Source: Ciborinia camelliae (lineage: Eukaryota > Ascomycota > Leotiomycetes > Helotiales > Sclerotiniaceae). From it: a DNA stretch of 64,000 nt. Below are positions 22,025 to 35,401 of this stretch, piece by piece; position 1 is the stretch's first letter; every line of letters starts with the position of its first letter. Below the pieces are notes generated by a model that was not told where the DNA came from, ran no database searches, and saw nothing but the letters and a program-made list of their open reading frames with translations. A program made the position numbers and the translations under genes. The stretch is from positions 1-64,000 of the forward strand of contig JANPYM010000009.1 of NCBI GenBank assembly GCA_025890175.1, read 5' to 3'.

Positions 22025-24384
22025 ATCTTCTCTATTCACATACACACTTACGATGATACGGCGTTACGAAGATTGATTTTTTTATGGTACATAACTTTTT
22101 CTCACGAAAATCGGCGTACTGGAATGGATATACCCGTCATGAAATGACTTCTTTTACGCGATATCATCTGCATCTGCATAGCATGGATGGATATGGATAA
22201 AGCAATCTGTTTGATGAAATTCTTGTACAAATATTTACTGCATCTGGGGCCAGCGATTGCGCGCTGAGCATGAAATTATTTTCTCTTCTGTCATTGCTTC
22301 TGTCTTTGGATGGATGCAATACTTCTGGCATACACTCACGATATCACATCTCTGTCTCTGATTTTTTTCGGAGATCATCTTCTGGAGTAAATTCAAAAGG
22401 TGTTGAGATGTTGATGGGTTGACTCTACCTTTTCTTACCCTGGGATTAATTTCTCGAAAGCACTTTTTTTTCTTGTTTTTTTTTCTGTTCAACTCAACAC
22501 CTTGCTTTGAAAGCTTGGTAGAGATATATGGATGGAAGAAAAGAAAATTTGGTATTTCAGAGGGGATTGGGATTGGGATTGTTTAAGCCTTTTTTTACTT
22601 TGGGGTTCTTTTCTTTACTTAGTTACGTATTTAGTTGATTGAGGAAGGGTACTATGTAGTTTTGTCTACATAGGTACGGTACAGAGGTACTCCCGAGGTA
22701 TCTTTCTTACATAGGTACATAACAATTAAATGAAATGGATGGAGGTAGATAGGTAGATGGATGGATGAGCCAAATCTTCTCTTTTGAGGGTTGGTTTGCT
22801 GTTTGTGTACCTATCTAATCTATTCTATTCTATATTGCATTCTACATTTCACATGTTTATTTTATTTTAGTATTCTTGTGTGTACTGTGCTGTGATATAT
22901 GATGTGATGGGCTGTATTAAGCTATGTTGTGAATACCTAGGTAGTGACTTGAAGAAAAGAATAAATAAAATGAAGTGGGGGGAATGGAAGGGAAGAGAAG
23001 AGAGGATCTGAGATCTGTTTAGTTGTGCATATGAGATGTTGGATATGTAGGTATGATGGATGGCAGGTAGATGGTGTAGGTGGCAGGCAGGCAGGCAGAT
23101 AGGCGGGAAGATATATATATGATCGATTACATCCATACATATATGCATACATAGGTATTAAACATATACCTATCTAGTACATATTTCTATTAAGTATTAT
23201 ATTATTGTGTATCGAGCTAAGTTCTATGGAATCGGAGATTCCATATTACTTAGCTCGATGATTAAGCTAGTGTATGTAGAACTACCTTATATCAACAATT
23301 TCTATATCCGAATCCATATCCGAATCCATATCAATGAAGGCGCAACTGGAAGCAATCCCCCCACCCCCCCCCTCCGCCTCTCATTCTATCTCTCTCTCTC
23401 TCTCTCTCGTAATCTTACCAGGTCTGTAGGTATGTACCCATGTAGAAATCACCAGCAACCAAGTCCAAGTCACAAATAAAAAAGTGAGAAGCCACCAGGA
23501 AACCCCAAGTCACGACTCACTAGCCAGCAAGCAAGCCGTGGTAGATAGAATAGATATTACCAACTTCCCAGATCATTCATAATGGAATTTGATTTGATTT
23601 ACATATGGATTCCATCTATCTACAACTACCTACATAACTCCTTTTTTTCCTCCCATCAACTTTGTACCTTGAATGCACCATCGCCATCACCATCACCATC
23701 ACCATCTATCGATAACCAATCAAGCCATTTAATATCCATCTATCCAACAATCCACCATTCTAAGGTTTCTTCATCTCGAAGAGATTAACCTGGGAATCCC
23801 CTGTTAATCCAGCCCCATCCATTTAATCATATGCACATAATAATTCCAAACCCATGATCATGCTCATGCTTCAATTCCTTCGAATCTATCCCATCCCATC
23901 GCATCCCATCCCCTATCCTCTATCCCCCTTCTCCCATTCATGCCATCCATATAAACATTACCACTAATTTTTCCCAGTATATATACACCATCTCGCCTAA
24001 CATATATAAATAAATCCCTTCTCCAATACGGATTGAAACACAAGAAAGAAGAAGGTACCTGTACAAAATACAAAATGCCAAACGAAAAAAAAAGAACGAA
24101 ATTCCAAGGGGCTAGGTAATATATACAAGAAAATAAACGTAAAATGAACTAAGGGTATATATTCAAAAACCAACCCGGGTATAAAAAAAATCTCTCAACC
24201 ACGTGCTTCGGGGAGATTCGAAGCAGAAAGTCAACAAGTGACGAAAGAGAAGAAAAAAGATATAATGCAACGCCATGCCCAAAAGAAAATCGAAATGCAG
24301 CGCGAGTCTATTCTCAAGACTTTTTGGTATGAAAATACCGCAACGATTCTCAAACCCCCAAATTGCTGGCACACCCCTCAGAAT
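22025..24384. other. Intergenic, microsatellite-rich
   Basis: This is the space between convergent genes. It holds many short repeats (GATGGATGGA, GGTAGATAGG, a CT run near 23390-23409, CCATCA repeats at 23677-23705) and many TACCTA/TAGGTA words. A dispersed MITE-like copy lies at 23199-23297. No gene is supported. Confidence 0.5.
23199..23297 (-). repeat. Dispersed MITE-like repeat, copy 2 with central hairpin
   Basis: This inverted match to 10913-10996 keeps a central hairpin: CGAGCTAAGTTCTATGGAAT on one side and ATTCCATATTACTTAGCTCG on the other of a three-base loop. About 99 bp, A/T rich, no coding capacity. A third partial copy lies at 13605-13663. Confidence 0.7.
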
Positions 24385-26638
24385 CTACATCATCATCAAC
24401 CTCGTAGTTCTCCTCTCCATCTTGGTTGTTTCCACGCCAAGCAACCCCCCAACACCTCTCCTCCCCTCCTGCGTCCTCCTAAAAGCATCCCTCTCGCAAT
24501 AAATTCGTCCATCCATCTCAAAATAATCATGTCTCAAATTCCTCTTACAATCCGCACAATTAAGACAGGTAGGATGAAACTTTTCTTTCTTTTCACTCTC
24601 CACGTATTGACCCTCGATTCCCCTGTCACACCCATGACACATTGAATTATTTAATTGATGGTAATGATGTTCACAATACGGTGCATCATTGTGGACGTAG
24701 AATTCCGAGGTGGGGAAGGGAGCTCGACAGGTTGTACATACGAAGCAGGGTTTATGGTAGCGGCCTGTGAGACGACCGTCGGCGGACGAGACAGATTTAC
24801 CTTTTATGGGAAGGGTACAAGATTTGCAGTTTCCTTTTGATGCTGCGGGGCGGCCCGGAGGGGGGAGGGATTTATGTTGGTCGGGTACTGGGGCTGTGAT
24901 AGATTTTTGAGAGCGGTCTAGAGGGGTCGGTGAGAGGTTGCGTGGTGGAGGATTTTGTGGCGCAGGTGAGGGTTCACGATTGCGGGGTTTAAGGGGCGCG
25001 GGTGAGGGAACACGAGGTACGGGTGAGGGGCTGCTTATGGGATTGGTGACGTGATCTGGGGTCTGAAGCGTGGGACTCAGAGGCGCGGGACTCAGAGGCG
25101 AGTTTGGTTCTTGCTCTTTAACTGGTTCTAAATCGCTAGGTCTTGGATAGCTGTCGTGTGGTGAAATATTTGCCATAGATGAAGTAATTTCAGACATGAG
25201 ATCCGACATTCGAGGGTTTGATTGCTGTCTCCGATGATAATCGTTGTCTGCTGTAGATGGGGGACTAGATCGTGAACTAGTTTTGCTTCCTTGCGAAATG
25301 GACGAGTGATACGAATGGATTGATGAATGAGAATCAGATGAGGAATGATATGGATTATTGACACCGAATTCTGCGTCCAGGTTGATGCCAGGAAACGGTG
25401 GAACATCTCCAGCCTGATGTCCTGATCTACCTCTGATGAGACTTACGCCTCGTGGTGGTACTGCTCGCGATGTATCGGGACCAGAGAATGATCCTTTTCG
25501 CCCCCCATCATTAGACTCCCGTCGACCATGACTATTACTTGATACGGATAGGTTTCTACGTGAAGTATGAAAATCCAAGCTCTCTTTTCGTCGAGGATAT
25601 GTTTGTGATCTTGTAGCCTCTGGACGTAAATGTCCTTGAAAATCTTCTCCCACTCCAGATGGTGGACCAGATCCACCATAACCTCTTGTCCGTGGTGGCA
25701 TTGGGAAATTACTAGTGGAGCTATTTGTCGAGGTCCTAGAATGACCAGAAGCTCTTGATATCGTTCGATCAATTTGCTCTGGGTCAGCCGTTAGCGGAGG
25801 TGAAATAATATCGTTTACACGACCCAGAGTAGGTTTTCGGTGGTGAATGTGTTGTTCTTTAGGACTTGGTGCCTTTTTAGAATTGGTTGCAAATGGTTCT
25901 GGTGTAGTCATATCAATTCTCTGTGGAGGTGCAGCTATTGTGGGATTCGTATGTATGTCGGGACTGTCAGAAGAGAGCATTGGATTTGCCTGTTCATATT
26001 TATTTGACTGGGCACCATACGGACTCTTGAGTAGAGGTACTCCCGTCACTTTTGCTGTAGGGAAACGAGGGAATGCAGAGTCTAGATTTGATGTTAATTG
26101 GGCGGGTGAAAGAGGTCTTTGAGGTCTTTGTATAGGTGAAGGGTCATTAACCCGCGAGGATTTTCCGAATGCTAATCGAAGTCGATTGAATGTTGAGGTA
26201 CTTTGAGAAGGCGATGCACTATTGGCGGGTGTCAATTGATCTTGCTGAAAGAAAGGACGGTCTATTGTTGAGATTAGTATAGAATCCAATACTCAAGAAG
26301 TTTCTTGACATACTCGCAGCAGATGTATCAACCATTGAAGGTATTGTTCTTCCGGGTTTCAAATGGCTTGACCCATTAGAATATGACTGCTTATTATACG
26401 ACATTCTGTCAAAAGTGGGATTTAATTCTGGCGGTGGTGTAACTACATGAAGTTTTTAGTGAGCATACCTACTACATGACAACATAGGTATGTATGAATA
26501 ACTTAAAAACTTACGTTCACCGGCAGGAGTAGGTTCTGAGCAGATATGTTCCCCCATCCGAGGAATTGGAATATCGTTCGCACAACCAGAACATTTTATC
26601 GCTGGTTGAAGGCTCGAAGATCTCATAATGTCTGCCAT
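24385..26638 (-). CDS. LIM-domain protein, paxillin-like (Pxl1-type)
   Basis: Fungal paxillin-like proteins with C-terminal LIM domains work in actin organisation, polarised growth and cytokinesis. Three exons are inferred: 26638-26515, 26442-26314 and 26261-24385, introns of 72 bp (GTAAGT) and 52 bp (GTATGT...CTAAT...AATAG), giving about 709 residues. The N-terminus carries a small Cys pair, CSGCANDIPIP. The long middle (residues 85-560) is disordered, Ser/Pro rich with poly-Pro segments. Two LIM domains follow: about 562-615 (CKSC...HKPCFVCTTC...CEHH) and 622-680 (CHGC...HPTCLNCADC...CERD), all zinc ligands present. It ends RRTTRLMMM. The first ATG of the late exon was not used because the upstream exons join in frame with good splice sites. 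Confidence 0.88.
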
Positions 26639-29600
26639 AATGTCCCAGATGGTTTTCTAAACTCCAATCTCTCGATTCCCTCAATTGATTCTTAAATGTT
26701 GAGCATATAGCGATTAGGTTGTGTAGCAACCCTATTCCTTCGTGATTGATATACTGAAGGCGATAAAATGTTGTGTAAAAGGATGAAGAAGCCAGTGATG
26801 TGGAGTGAAGGATGAAGGACCCGATGGTATTGGACTAAAGGATGCCTATGGAGAAATGTGATAATACCGGGTATGGATCGTCAATTATTTCGATCGAAGA
26901 CTTTTATGACATAAAATTGCTCCAGTAACGTTCTTTGAGCCCAATTGGAACTGGATCTGATCGCAGAATGTAAAAAGATGGACTCGATTAGGATTTTTCC
27001 CAAGGGATATTGATATTATTGAGGTTGAGGTATGAATTTTAGTGAAATGTCAATGCGAGTAAAGAACGAGAGGGGGAACGAGGGTTGGTTTGGTGTAAAG
27101 GATTGATATAATTCCTAGTTCCTATCAAAAGACCGAAGAATGAATGACAAGATTTAAGATCCGAGATCCAATATCCAAGACTTGATACTATGCTTTGCTA
27201 TGTGATGCTATGCTGTGCTGTATGTAAATGTTGTATTTAAAATGCTGTGTGGACAGTGAGTGAGTGAGTGAGTGAGTGAGTGAGTGCTTGGTAAAGAATG
27301 GAATAATACAATAAAAATATGGGATGGGATGGGATGGGATGGGATAGGAATCATAGAATAGTATAGGATAGTATAGGATGGGATAGGAATCATAGAATAG
27401 TATAGGATAGTATAGGATGGGATAAATCATAAGATGAATCTTGGTAGATCACCGACGAAACTTTGGGATGAATGGAGGAAGAGGAAGAGAAGATCAATTA
27501 CCTCCAGCTAGTACCTGAGGATGGGTGGATCGTATCCATACGATGAATGGAGAAGAGGAGAGGGAAGATCAGATCTCATGGATGATGGATGATAGCATCT
27601 AGCCCCATCATCCATGTCAAAACCCTCTTCCCTCTAAACCACTTCAAGAATTCGGGGCGGATCTAATCTCTAAATGACCTAGTCGAGGTACCAGTTCATA
27701 TATGGGATCCACATCCACCGACCAATGAATGATCCGAGCTTTTTGGCTGGAGAGAACTTTTCACTTTTGGTTGGAGGTCAACGTTATCATAAACATCCAA
27801 TGGATCCATGCCATCCATGAGCATAATACAAATGCAAATGCAAATCCAACTTGTCAAGGTGCCCAGATGATCAATGATGAATGATTGGATGAGGATTAAA
27901 ATCAAATCGAGCAATATTTATCCATCCGCCATAAGAGATATTGAAAAATGAGCCAATCCAATCAATCAATCAATCAATCAATTCGTTAATGCGTGGGTGG
28001 TTGAATTATATTATGCCATTATGCGATGATCCGAATAGAGCAAGATTACCTAATCTCAACTTCTACCTTCAATATCTAATTTCACTATTGCTATAATATT
28101 CCGATACTATTGAATTGAATTGAAAGTTAATATCAATAATAAGAATGGAATACTCATAAAATACTGTACGTAGAACATTAGAAGAAATTTCTTCATTGCT
28201 CATCACTCATTGCTTGTTGATTCAAGAGATCAAAACTACCCACTCGACCCGACTGGACAGTGAGGTTGCAATGCAGAGGGACTCAGAGGGACTCAGAGAG
28301 ACTCTCCGTAACTCTGCATTAACGGGATGGATGGAATGGGAATCATGATCCTGGATAGATTGAAATGGTTTTAAAACTTCTGAAGTATGGGATTGATAGG
28401 AATCATGGGATAGGGTGAAATGGTTTCAAAACTTCTAAAGTGTGGAATAGAATAGATAGATGAATCCTTCTATCCATATGGGAATTAGGTAGGTAGGTAG
28501 GTATGTCTATATACTTCATCTATTCCAGAATCTAGAATCTAGATGTTTTGTTGGTATAATGCTACGAGACACAAATTCACAATGCATCCCTTCCGTTCCC
28601 CTCCCTCTCCATTATTTAACTCTAACCGTTACTATTACTGATACTTTTACTGTACTGTATTAACTTTTCACCGTCCATCACTACTATACCTACTATACCC
28701 AATCCATACCATATCCTCAGCTATATCCAAAATTGAAGCTTCCTCATCTAACCTAATCTAAATATAAATAAATAAATAAATAAAGAAATAAACCGGATCA
28801 CAACCTAAACCCAGGTACTCCATACGTATCAATCAATCGCTTCCAAGTTCCATTCTTTTAGCCGTTAAGGGGCCCGGCCATCTAATGATCCGGTCGTCCT
28901 ACGGTAGTTTATCATTCACAGATCCAAATCCAAATCCAAATCCCAATCTCACACTCACAGCTCTAGGTCAACTCCAATCTCGACTCTCCAGAGCCCTAAC
29001 AAAAGACCAAGAGTACTAGATGACCCATCATCCATAGGGATTGATTGATTGATTGAATAAATTACCTATAATATGTATTGATGTTGAATCTATTGATGTT
29101 AATGTTGAATCGATGTTGATATTGATCAAGGGCTACCCAGGTCATTTCGGATAAGACGCATGCTCGCCTCGCCTCGCCTCGCTCCAGCATCTCGGATTCT
29201 CATGTAGGTACGAGAAATATACATGCATTACTAACATCCATTGCTTTGGTATATCCACGTAAGTTAGTTATACTGTGATGCCATTATTATTATGCCATCA
29301 ATTGATGAAACCTAATGAAACAAACCCAACTGTGCTGTTACTGCTATGCTATGCCAGATAAATTGATTTAATATATATATACCCGTTATCAACTCTTTCA
29401 ACCCCAAAAATCCGTGGTTTCAGATATCGCGTGTTTTCAATCAAATGCCTTGGTTAGATTGGATATACCTAGGTACCTACTGTGGTAGGAGGTGGTAGAC
29501 AGGTATTCATATTGATATACTCGAGTATCCATAATGATATCATTCATGTTGCGCTGGAGAGGTTTGAGAAATATTACATGTTATGACTTATAAAATATAA

Positions 29601-32600
29601 TATCATCAATGATTCTTCTTTTACAATTTGATCCTCCCTCCCTTCAACTCAACATCTTCCCCAACATCAAAGATACCCAGCGAGCGTTAAACGCACTCGG
29701 AGTGAGTGGGTATAGTACGGGATATATTTATTCACTACCTAATTATAACTCTAACAAAATCGAAACCAAATAATATAACTCCAAACCTCAATCCATCCAT
29801 ACCATAATCCGATCCATCAAGTAGGTTACGAATAAACCACTTGAGCTAAACCAAACCCTTTTAGGTCCTTACCGCCCGCCCGCCCAAGATTTGACCGCGA
29901 AGATTCCATTCCTTGTCTACCTACTTACATATGGATGTTGTAACTTGTCTTGTCTATCCTGCCCTGACTGATAGATAGATGGGTAGATAGATAGGGTTGC
30001 ATTGAAGATGGATTCCCACCTAGGTATGTTCTCCGTAATGAATACAGTACCTCTGGCCTGTATAGGTAGGTAATGTTGCATTGCATCGTTCATGTCCATC
30101 CCGTCCATCCCGTCCATCCCGTTCATTGTAGAATCATGTTATTGTTATTTGATAGATAGGTAGCTCGAGGGTCGAGACTCGAGACTAGACCAGGTAGGTA
30201 TGTATGTACTCGAGATTCGATGATTGCAGGTGTATTGTACTGAGGGTATTGTACTACAAGTGTTGAGTCTGTTGATGGTTTATTTGTTTATGGGTTGGTG
30301 ATTGGAAGACTTGACTCGAGCAAATTTCCATTCTTTCTCCTTCTCCTTATTCTTGCTTCGTAATAGGTAGGTAGTGAGTGAGTGACATCAAAATCGAAAA
30401 GCAGCAGTAGACTATAGCCACCTTAGCCAACCTCTGAGCTCACCTCACCCCTCCTCTCCTTCATCAAATATATCAAATATATCATTAAATCGATGCACAC
30501 CTCCTAGATAGCATTGATCATTAATCGGTCTATCTGCGGGTAGCTACCCAGTATATACTACTATGTACCTGGTATCTCCATCTCCATCTCCAACTCCACC
30601 TCCATAAATAGCATGCGTCATTTGATCAATTCGTTCAATATATTATTCAATATTATCAAGTATTTCAATAATAATAAGAATAATAATAATAATGTTAAAC
30701 TTATATGAACCCAAGACGATCCCTCAACCATTGAGGATAAGTTTTTTTTGTAGGTCTTTCTCAAAACTCAACATCGTAACCAAAAATGGGGGTACGGCTC
30801 TATTTGATCATCCTCATTTCGGATTTCGGATCTTGGATTGATTTGAGGTAGGGAGATGGGTTAGGAGGGATCTATTAAATTATCATTATTCCTCTACTAG
30901 GTAGTTATCAATAGTATGTCAGATATGGTATGGTATGATATTGAGCTTCATTACGATAACATGAATTGTGAGTCTGCGAACTCAATGGATGGATGGAGAG
31001 GTGGATGGATGACCGAGAGAGTTGTTATAAATTATATAAATCGCTTGTTCAACTGTACGATATTAATTTAATCCTATATCAATCAAATCAAATTTACTCT
31101 AAACCTATATATCTACTTGAAACACTTTTTTCCAGTTCAATATATTATATTATACCTCAAGTTGGTTGGAAGACACAAGCTCACCTATTGCCTATGAACC
31201 GTTGTAAATGCTTGCTTGCTCATCGAGATGTACGTACAGTATATATTTGCAACAAATAATTTATATACCAGGATCACCTTCGGTCCATTCAGTCAGGGTT
31301 TCAGTACCTAGTAGGTAGCTGGAGATATCGACCTGTGTATATGAGGTACTTTATTACTATCTAAGTAGCATATCAACTAATCAACCTACCAAGCCAAAAT
31401 GTTGTATTATACTCACGATACTGCTGGTACATCTATCTTGTTTTCTGGCATTTCTTTTGTTAAAGGTAGCTAAGGTACCTAGTAATATATTATCTAGTAC
31501 GTTGACACTTGACAGTTACTTAGTACCACACTACACGTGGACTTTTGTATCTTCCATTAACGGGTATAACCGCGACCCGTTACTAGGTACTAGCTTTAGG
31601 TACAAATTGATGGGAAGAAGATGAATTGGAATGAACAAGATGGCGACCTATATATACAAAATGTTCAAATATCAGGATATTTGCACATGCAACGAATACC
31701 TATATATATATCATGGTTTGGTGAGGAGGGTTGAAATGCTCACTCAATTGACAACAGACAGACCATTTGAAGACGACGATACCCTTGAAATAACTTCTCA
31801 AGCCAAGTCTATGAGCAGTTCTTGGGTACACCAATACAACCAACTTTATAACCATATAGCTGTATTGTACAAATTGTACTATACAATCAAATGATGATAT
31901 GAAAATATACTCCCTTTTCATTCATATCATACCACCTACAAACCCTTTCTATAAGTATTAGGGAAGTATGGGGTAATACCGGTGACAGGTATGAAAATCA
32001 ATACCTATTTCATATTTCGATTTCGATTTTTTCTTCTCCACAACTTCTCCAGACTCTCTCCGCAAAATGGAACATCACATCATATCACATCATATCGCAT
32101 CACCCACCATGATGATCCAACGGGAAATGATTAATGGGGGTGAAATATTATCTGGGAAATCTGTATTTTCCTTTTTAATTTGATAATCTTGACTGTGCCT
32201 ACATACTTTATCGGTGTACATGATATGTTATCCAATCAGCTGTGTTGATGGCACCAAGTGGCTTGGGAGTGGATCAATTTGATATGATATGATGGCTTTG
32301 CTGGCTTTCTCTCTCTCGGCTTTCAAGCTGTACCTTAGCTTTAGTGGGGGGGTTGAAGGGGGAACGGAATTAAGGAGACAATCAGATAAAATCACCTCCA
32401 TCCCCCCACGAAATTGAACGAACCTCTCTTCAACAACAACATCAACATCCTTCGAAACATCCAAAGACAAAATTCAATTGGGAAAGCTCCCGCCAAAAAA
32501 TCAAACTCAACCAAATCATTTAGATCGCACTTACGAGTGTGATCACCCCGTCGTCAAGACGTTTTCCAATCTACTCAACTCGTAAGTCCCTACTACCCCT

Positions 32601-33199
32601 TTGAGAAGAAAAAGAATCACATCATCAAATGGCCTCTGGCCTCCTTCCCAACTTTCATTCGCATTCGAATTGGCATTCGCATTGGCATTCGCATTGACAA
32701 ATGATGAGCTCATTCTTATCCTATTGTTTACATCTGCCATTGCTGCCTTCCCAATCTTCGATGTTTACATTGCGATCTCGACCTATGTTATGATCTCCTT
32801 CCCCATTTCTTTATCATTAGCTTCATACTTCCTTCCCAATATGTATCTCAATCTCCTGCAACCTCTCATTGCAGGAGGAACAACACAGAAATGAACCATG
32901 CTAACAGTCCATGAACAGATCGCACCATCCTTTTGCTGGTGCCCGTTGCTCTTCTCCAGCAGGAGCATCGGACTCGCCGTTTGTTAGATAAATAGCTGTT
33001 CAATCAACAGAATTCTTCTTCTCCCAAACACAACATTTGCAACACTTTTTGTCTAAACATCTGTACTCAACAAACTTCAAACTCGAAAATTATCTTACAT
33101 TTGCTCTTCCTACACTTTCACGTCAATCCTAAGATTCTTCTACACATCTTCTACTTCAAATCAAGAACTTTCGAGAACTTTTCGAGTTTCTAAATTAAG
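26639..33199. other. Long gene-free 6.6 kb between LIM and INO1-type genes
   Basis: The two flanking genes diverge from here, so both promoters lie within. I find no credible protein. There is a (GTGA)n run at 27254-27287, a (GGGAT)n run at 27322-27345, a duplicated block of about 43 bp at 27340-27421, a diverged duplication at 28320-28445, and many scattered TAGGTAGGTA and TACCTACC words. A plus-strand open frame at 32601-32894 is hydrophobic but has no family resemblance. The size is unusual for two genes of this kind. Confidence 0.5.
27340..27421. repeat. Tandem duplication of about 43 bp beside a GGGAT array
   Basis: The block GGGATAGGAATCATAGAATA followed by GTATAGGATAGTATAGGAT occurs twice in succession, directly after a GGGAT pentanucleotide array. 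The minus-strand frames rich in Ile/Pro/Tyr/Ser here are repeat translations. Confidence 0.8.
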
Positions 33200-34930
33200 A
33201 TGGCTCCTCACGCAAACGGCTCCAGCAACACCAGTGGCAGTGGTGCGATTTCCCAATCTGCCAACCAAGACTTATTCACTGTCAGCTCTCCCAATGTTAT
33301 CTACACTGATGATGAGATTCGCTCCAAGTACAGTTATCGTACTACCTCAGTCACTCAGACTGCTCATGGCAATTTCGTTGCTACTCCCAAAGACACTGTC
33401 TATGACTTCAAGGTTGACCGCAAGATCCCCAAGACAGGTATGATGCTTGTCGGTTGGGGTGGAAACAATGGTACTACTGTCACTGCCGGTATCATTGCTA
33501 ACCGTCGTGGTCTCTCCTGGGAGACTCGCGAGAACAATCGTGAAGCTAACTACTATGGCTCTGTTGTCATGGGCTCAACCATGAAGCTTGGTACCAACTC
33601 AAAGACTGGTGATGATGTCAACATTCCTTTCCACAAAGCCTTACCAATGGTTCACCCCAATGATTTGGTTATTGGCGGTTGGGACATCAGTAGTTACAAC
33701 TTGGCTCAAGCCATGGATCGTGCTGGTGTCCTCGAACCTACCTTGAAGGCTCAAATCAAGAAGGAGATGGCTGATTTGATTCCTCTTCCTGGTCTTTACT
33801 ACCCAGACTTTATTGCTGCCAACCAAGAAGATCGTGCCGACAACGTTGTCCCAGGTAGCAAGGCTTCCAATGAGCATGTCGAGAAGATCCGTCAGGATAT
33901 CCGGTAAGCATATACTCACTGTCTCTCCTCCTTCATTACCATTCGCTAATGTTCCTTTCTCAGTGACTTCAAGACCATCAACGGACTCGAGAAGGTCATC
34001 GTTTTATGGACTGCCAACACTGAACGTTTCGCCGAGCTCATCGATGGTGTCAATGACACTGCCGACAATCTCTTGAAAGCTATCGAGGCCGGACACGAGG
34101 AAGTCTCTCCTTCTACCGTCTTTGCTGTTGCTTGCATCCTCGAGAACGCACCTTTCATCAACGGTTCTCCACAAAACACATTTGTTCCTGGTTGCATTGA
34201 GCTTGCAGAGAAACATGATTCCTTCATCGGTGGTGATGACTTCAAGTCTGGTCAAACCAAGATGAAGTCTGCTCTTGTCGACTTCTTGATCAGTGCTGGT
34301 ATCAAGCTCACTTCCATCTCCAGCTACAACCATCTTGGTAACAATGATGGAAAGAATCTCAGCTCTCAAAAGCAATTCCGCTCCAAGGAGATCTCCAAAT
34401 CCAATGTCGTCGATGACATGGTTGCTGCTAATAGTGTCCTCTACAAGGAGGGTGAACACCCTGATCATTGTGTCGTCATCAAGTACATGCCAGCTGTCGG
34501 TGATAACAAGCGTGCTCTTGATGAGTACTATGCCGAGATCTTCATGGGAGGTCATCAAACCATTTCGTAAGTTATCTTTCCACCAATTGCACATCTTTAT
34601 ATCATACTAATCATCAATAGTCTCTTCAATGTCTGCGAGGATTCTCTCCTTGCTTCTCCATTGATCATTGATCTTGTTGTCATTGCCGAGATGATGACTC
34701 GTATCCAATGGAAGGCTCACTCCACCGATGGTGCCACCACCAAGGATTACAAGAACTTCCATAGTGTTCTCAGCATTCTCAGCTACATGCTCAAGGCTCC
34801 TTTGACTCCACCGGGAGCTCCAGTTGTTAACGCCCTTGCTAAGCAGCGTGGTGCTTTGACCAACATCTTCCGTGCTTGTGTTGGTCTTGAGCCTGAGAAC
34901 GACATGACTTTGGAGCACAAGCTCTATTAG
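33200..34930 (+). CDS. INO1: Inositol-3-phosphate synthase
   Basis: This enzyme converts glucose 6-phosphate to 1D-myo-inositol 3-phosphate with bound NAD, the first and committed step of inositol and phosphatidylinositol synthesis, in the cytosol. Three exons: 33200-33903, 33964-34566 and 34621-34930, introns 60 and 54 bp (GTAAGC...CTCAG and GTAAGT...AATAG). The product is 538 residues, close to the yeast enzyme. Hallmarks are the NAD loop [32 protein letters not shown]-type WTANTERF, and the catalytic [15 protein letters not shown] with [15 protein letters not shown]. No truncation or odd residue is seen. The 5' leader (about 33000-33199) is pyrimidine rich; I found no clear inositol-response element. 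Confidence 0.97.
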
Positions 34931-35401
34931 ATTGTCACTTGGGTCTATACTATGGATGGTGGATTCTTTATGATGGGCTGGGATTTTTTTATGGATTCTC
35001 GAGTTGCTTCTTACTGTTCTTGACTACCTCATGGTGATAAGTACCATGCATTCATTCTTTAGCTAGGATAGTTTTACCTAAAAAATCAAGAAGATTGAAC
35101 TTCAAACATTGACTCATATAATTCCTTTGTGACAATTTCCATGATCTTGAATTATATCAATTCAAAACTTACCTCTCTCACTGGTGTTTTGGCCATGAAC
35201 CTGAGCGAGGAAACGAGGATGATGTTGTTGACAAAATATTCAAAGTGGTGGTTGGTGATGGTTAGCGCAGTTTATCATTACCAATGATTCTCGAGGAAGG
35301 AACCTTCAACTTCACTTTTGAAATGAACATTGATATTTTTTTCTGATGTATTTTTCCCAAAGGGTTAGTTAAGATAGTGGTACCGAGAGATATTAGATAA
35401 A
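34931..35401. other. Intergenic between INO1 and the OB-fold gene
   Basis: 471 bp holding the 3' side of INO1 and the promoter of the next plus-strand gene. A minus-strand open frame at 35262-35567 has no motif and overlaps the next gene's start; I regard it as chance. Confidence 0.45.

Noticed and set aside
27188..27430. Minus-strand frames with IPSYTILYY repeats
   Set aside because: They are translations of the GGGAT and GTGA arrays and the 43-bp duplication.
29154..29190. GCCTCGCCTCGCCTCGC run as a CRISPR-like or origin repeat
   Set aside because: It is a three-copy simple repeat among many microsatellites with no spacer structure.
34004..34594. 196-residue minus-strand frame
   Set aside because: It lies antisense within inositol-3-phosphate synthase exon 2.
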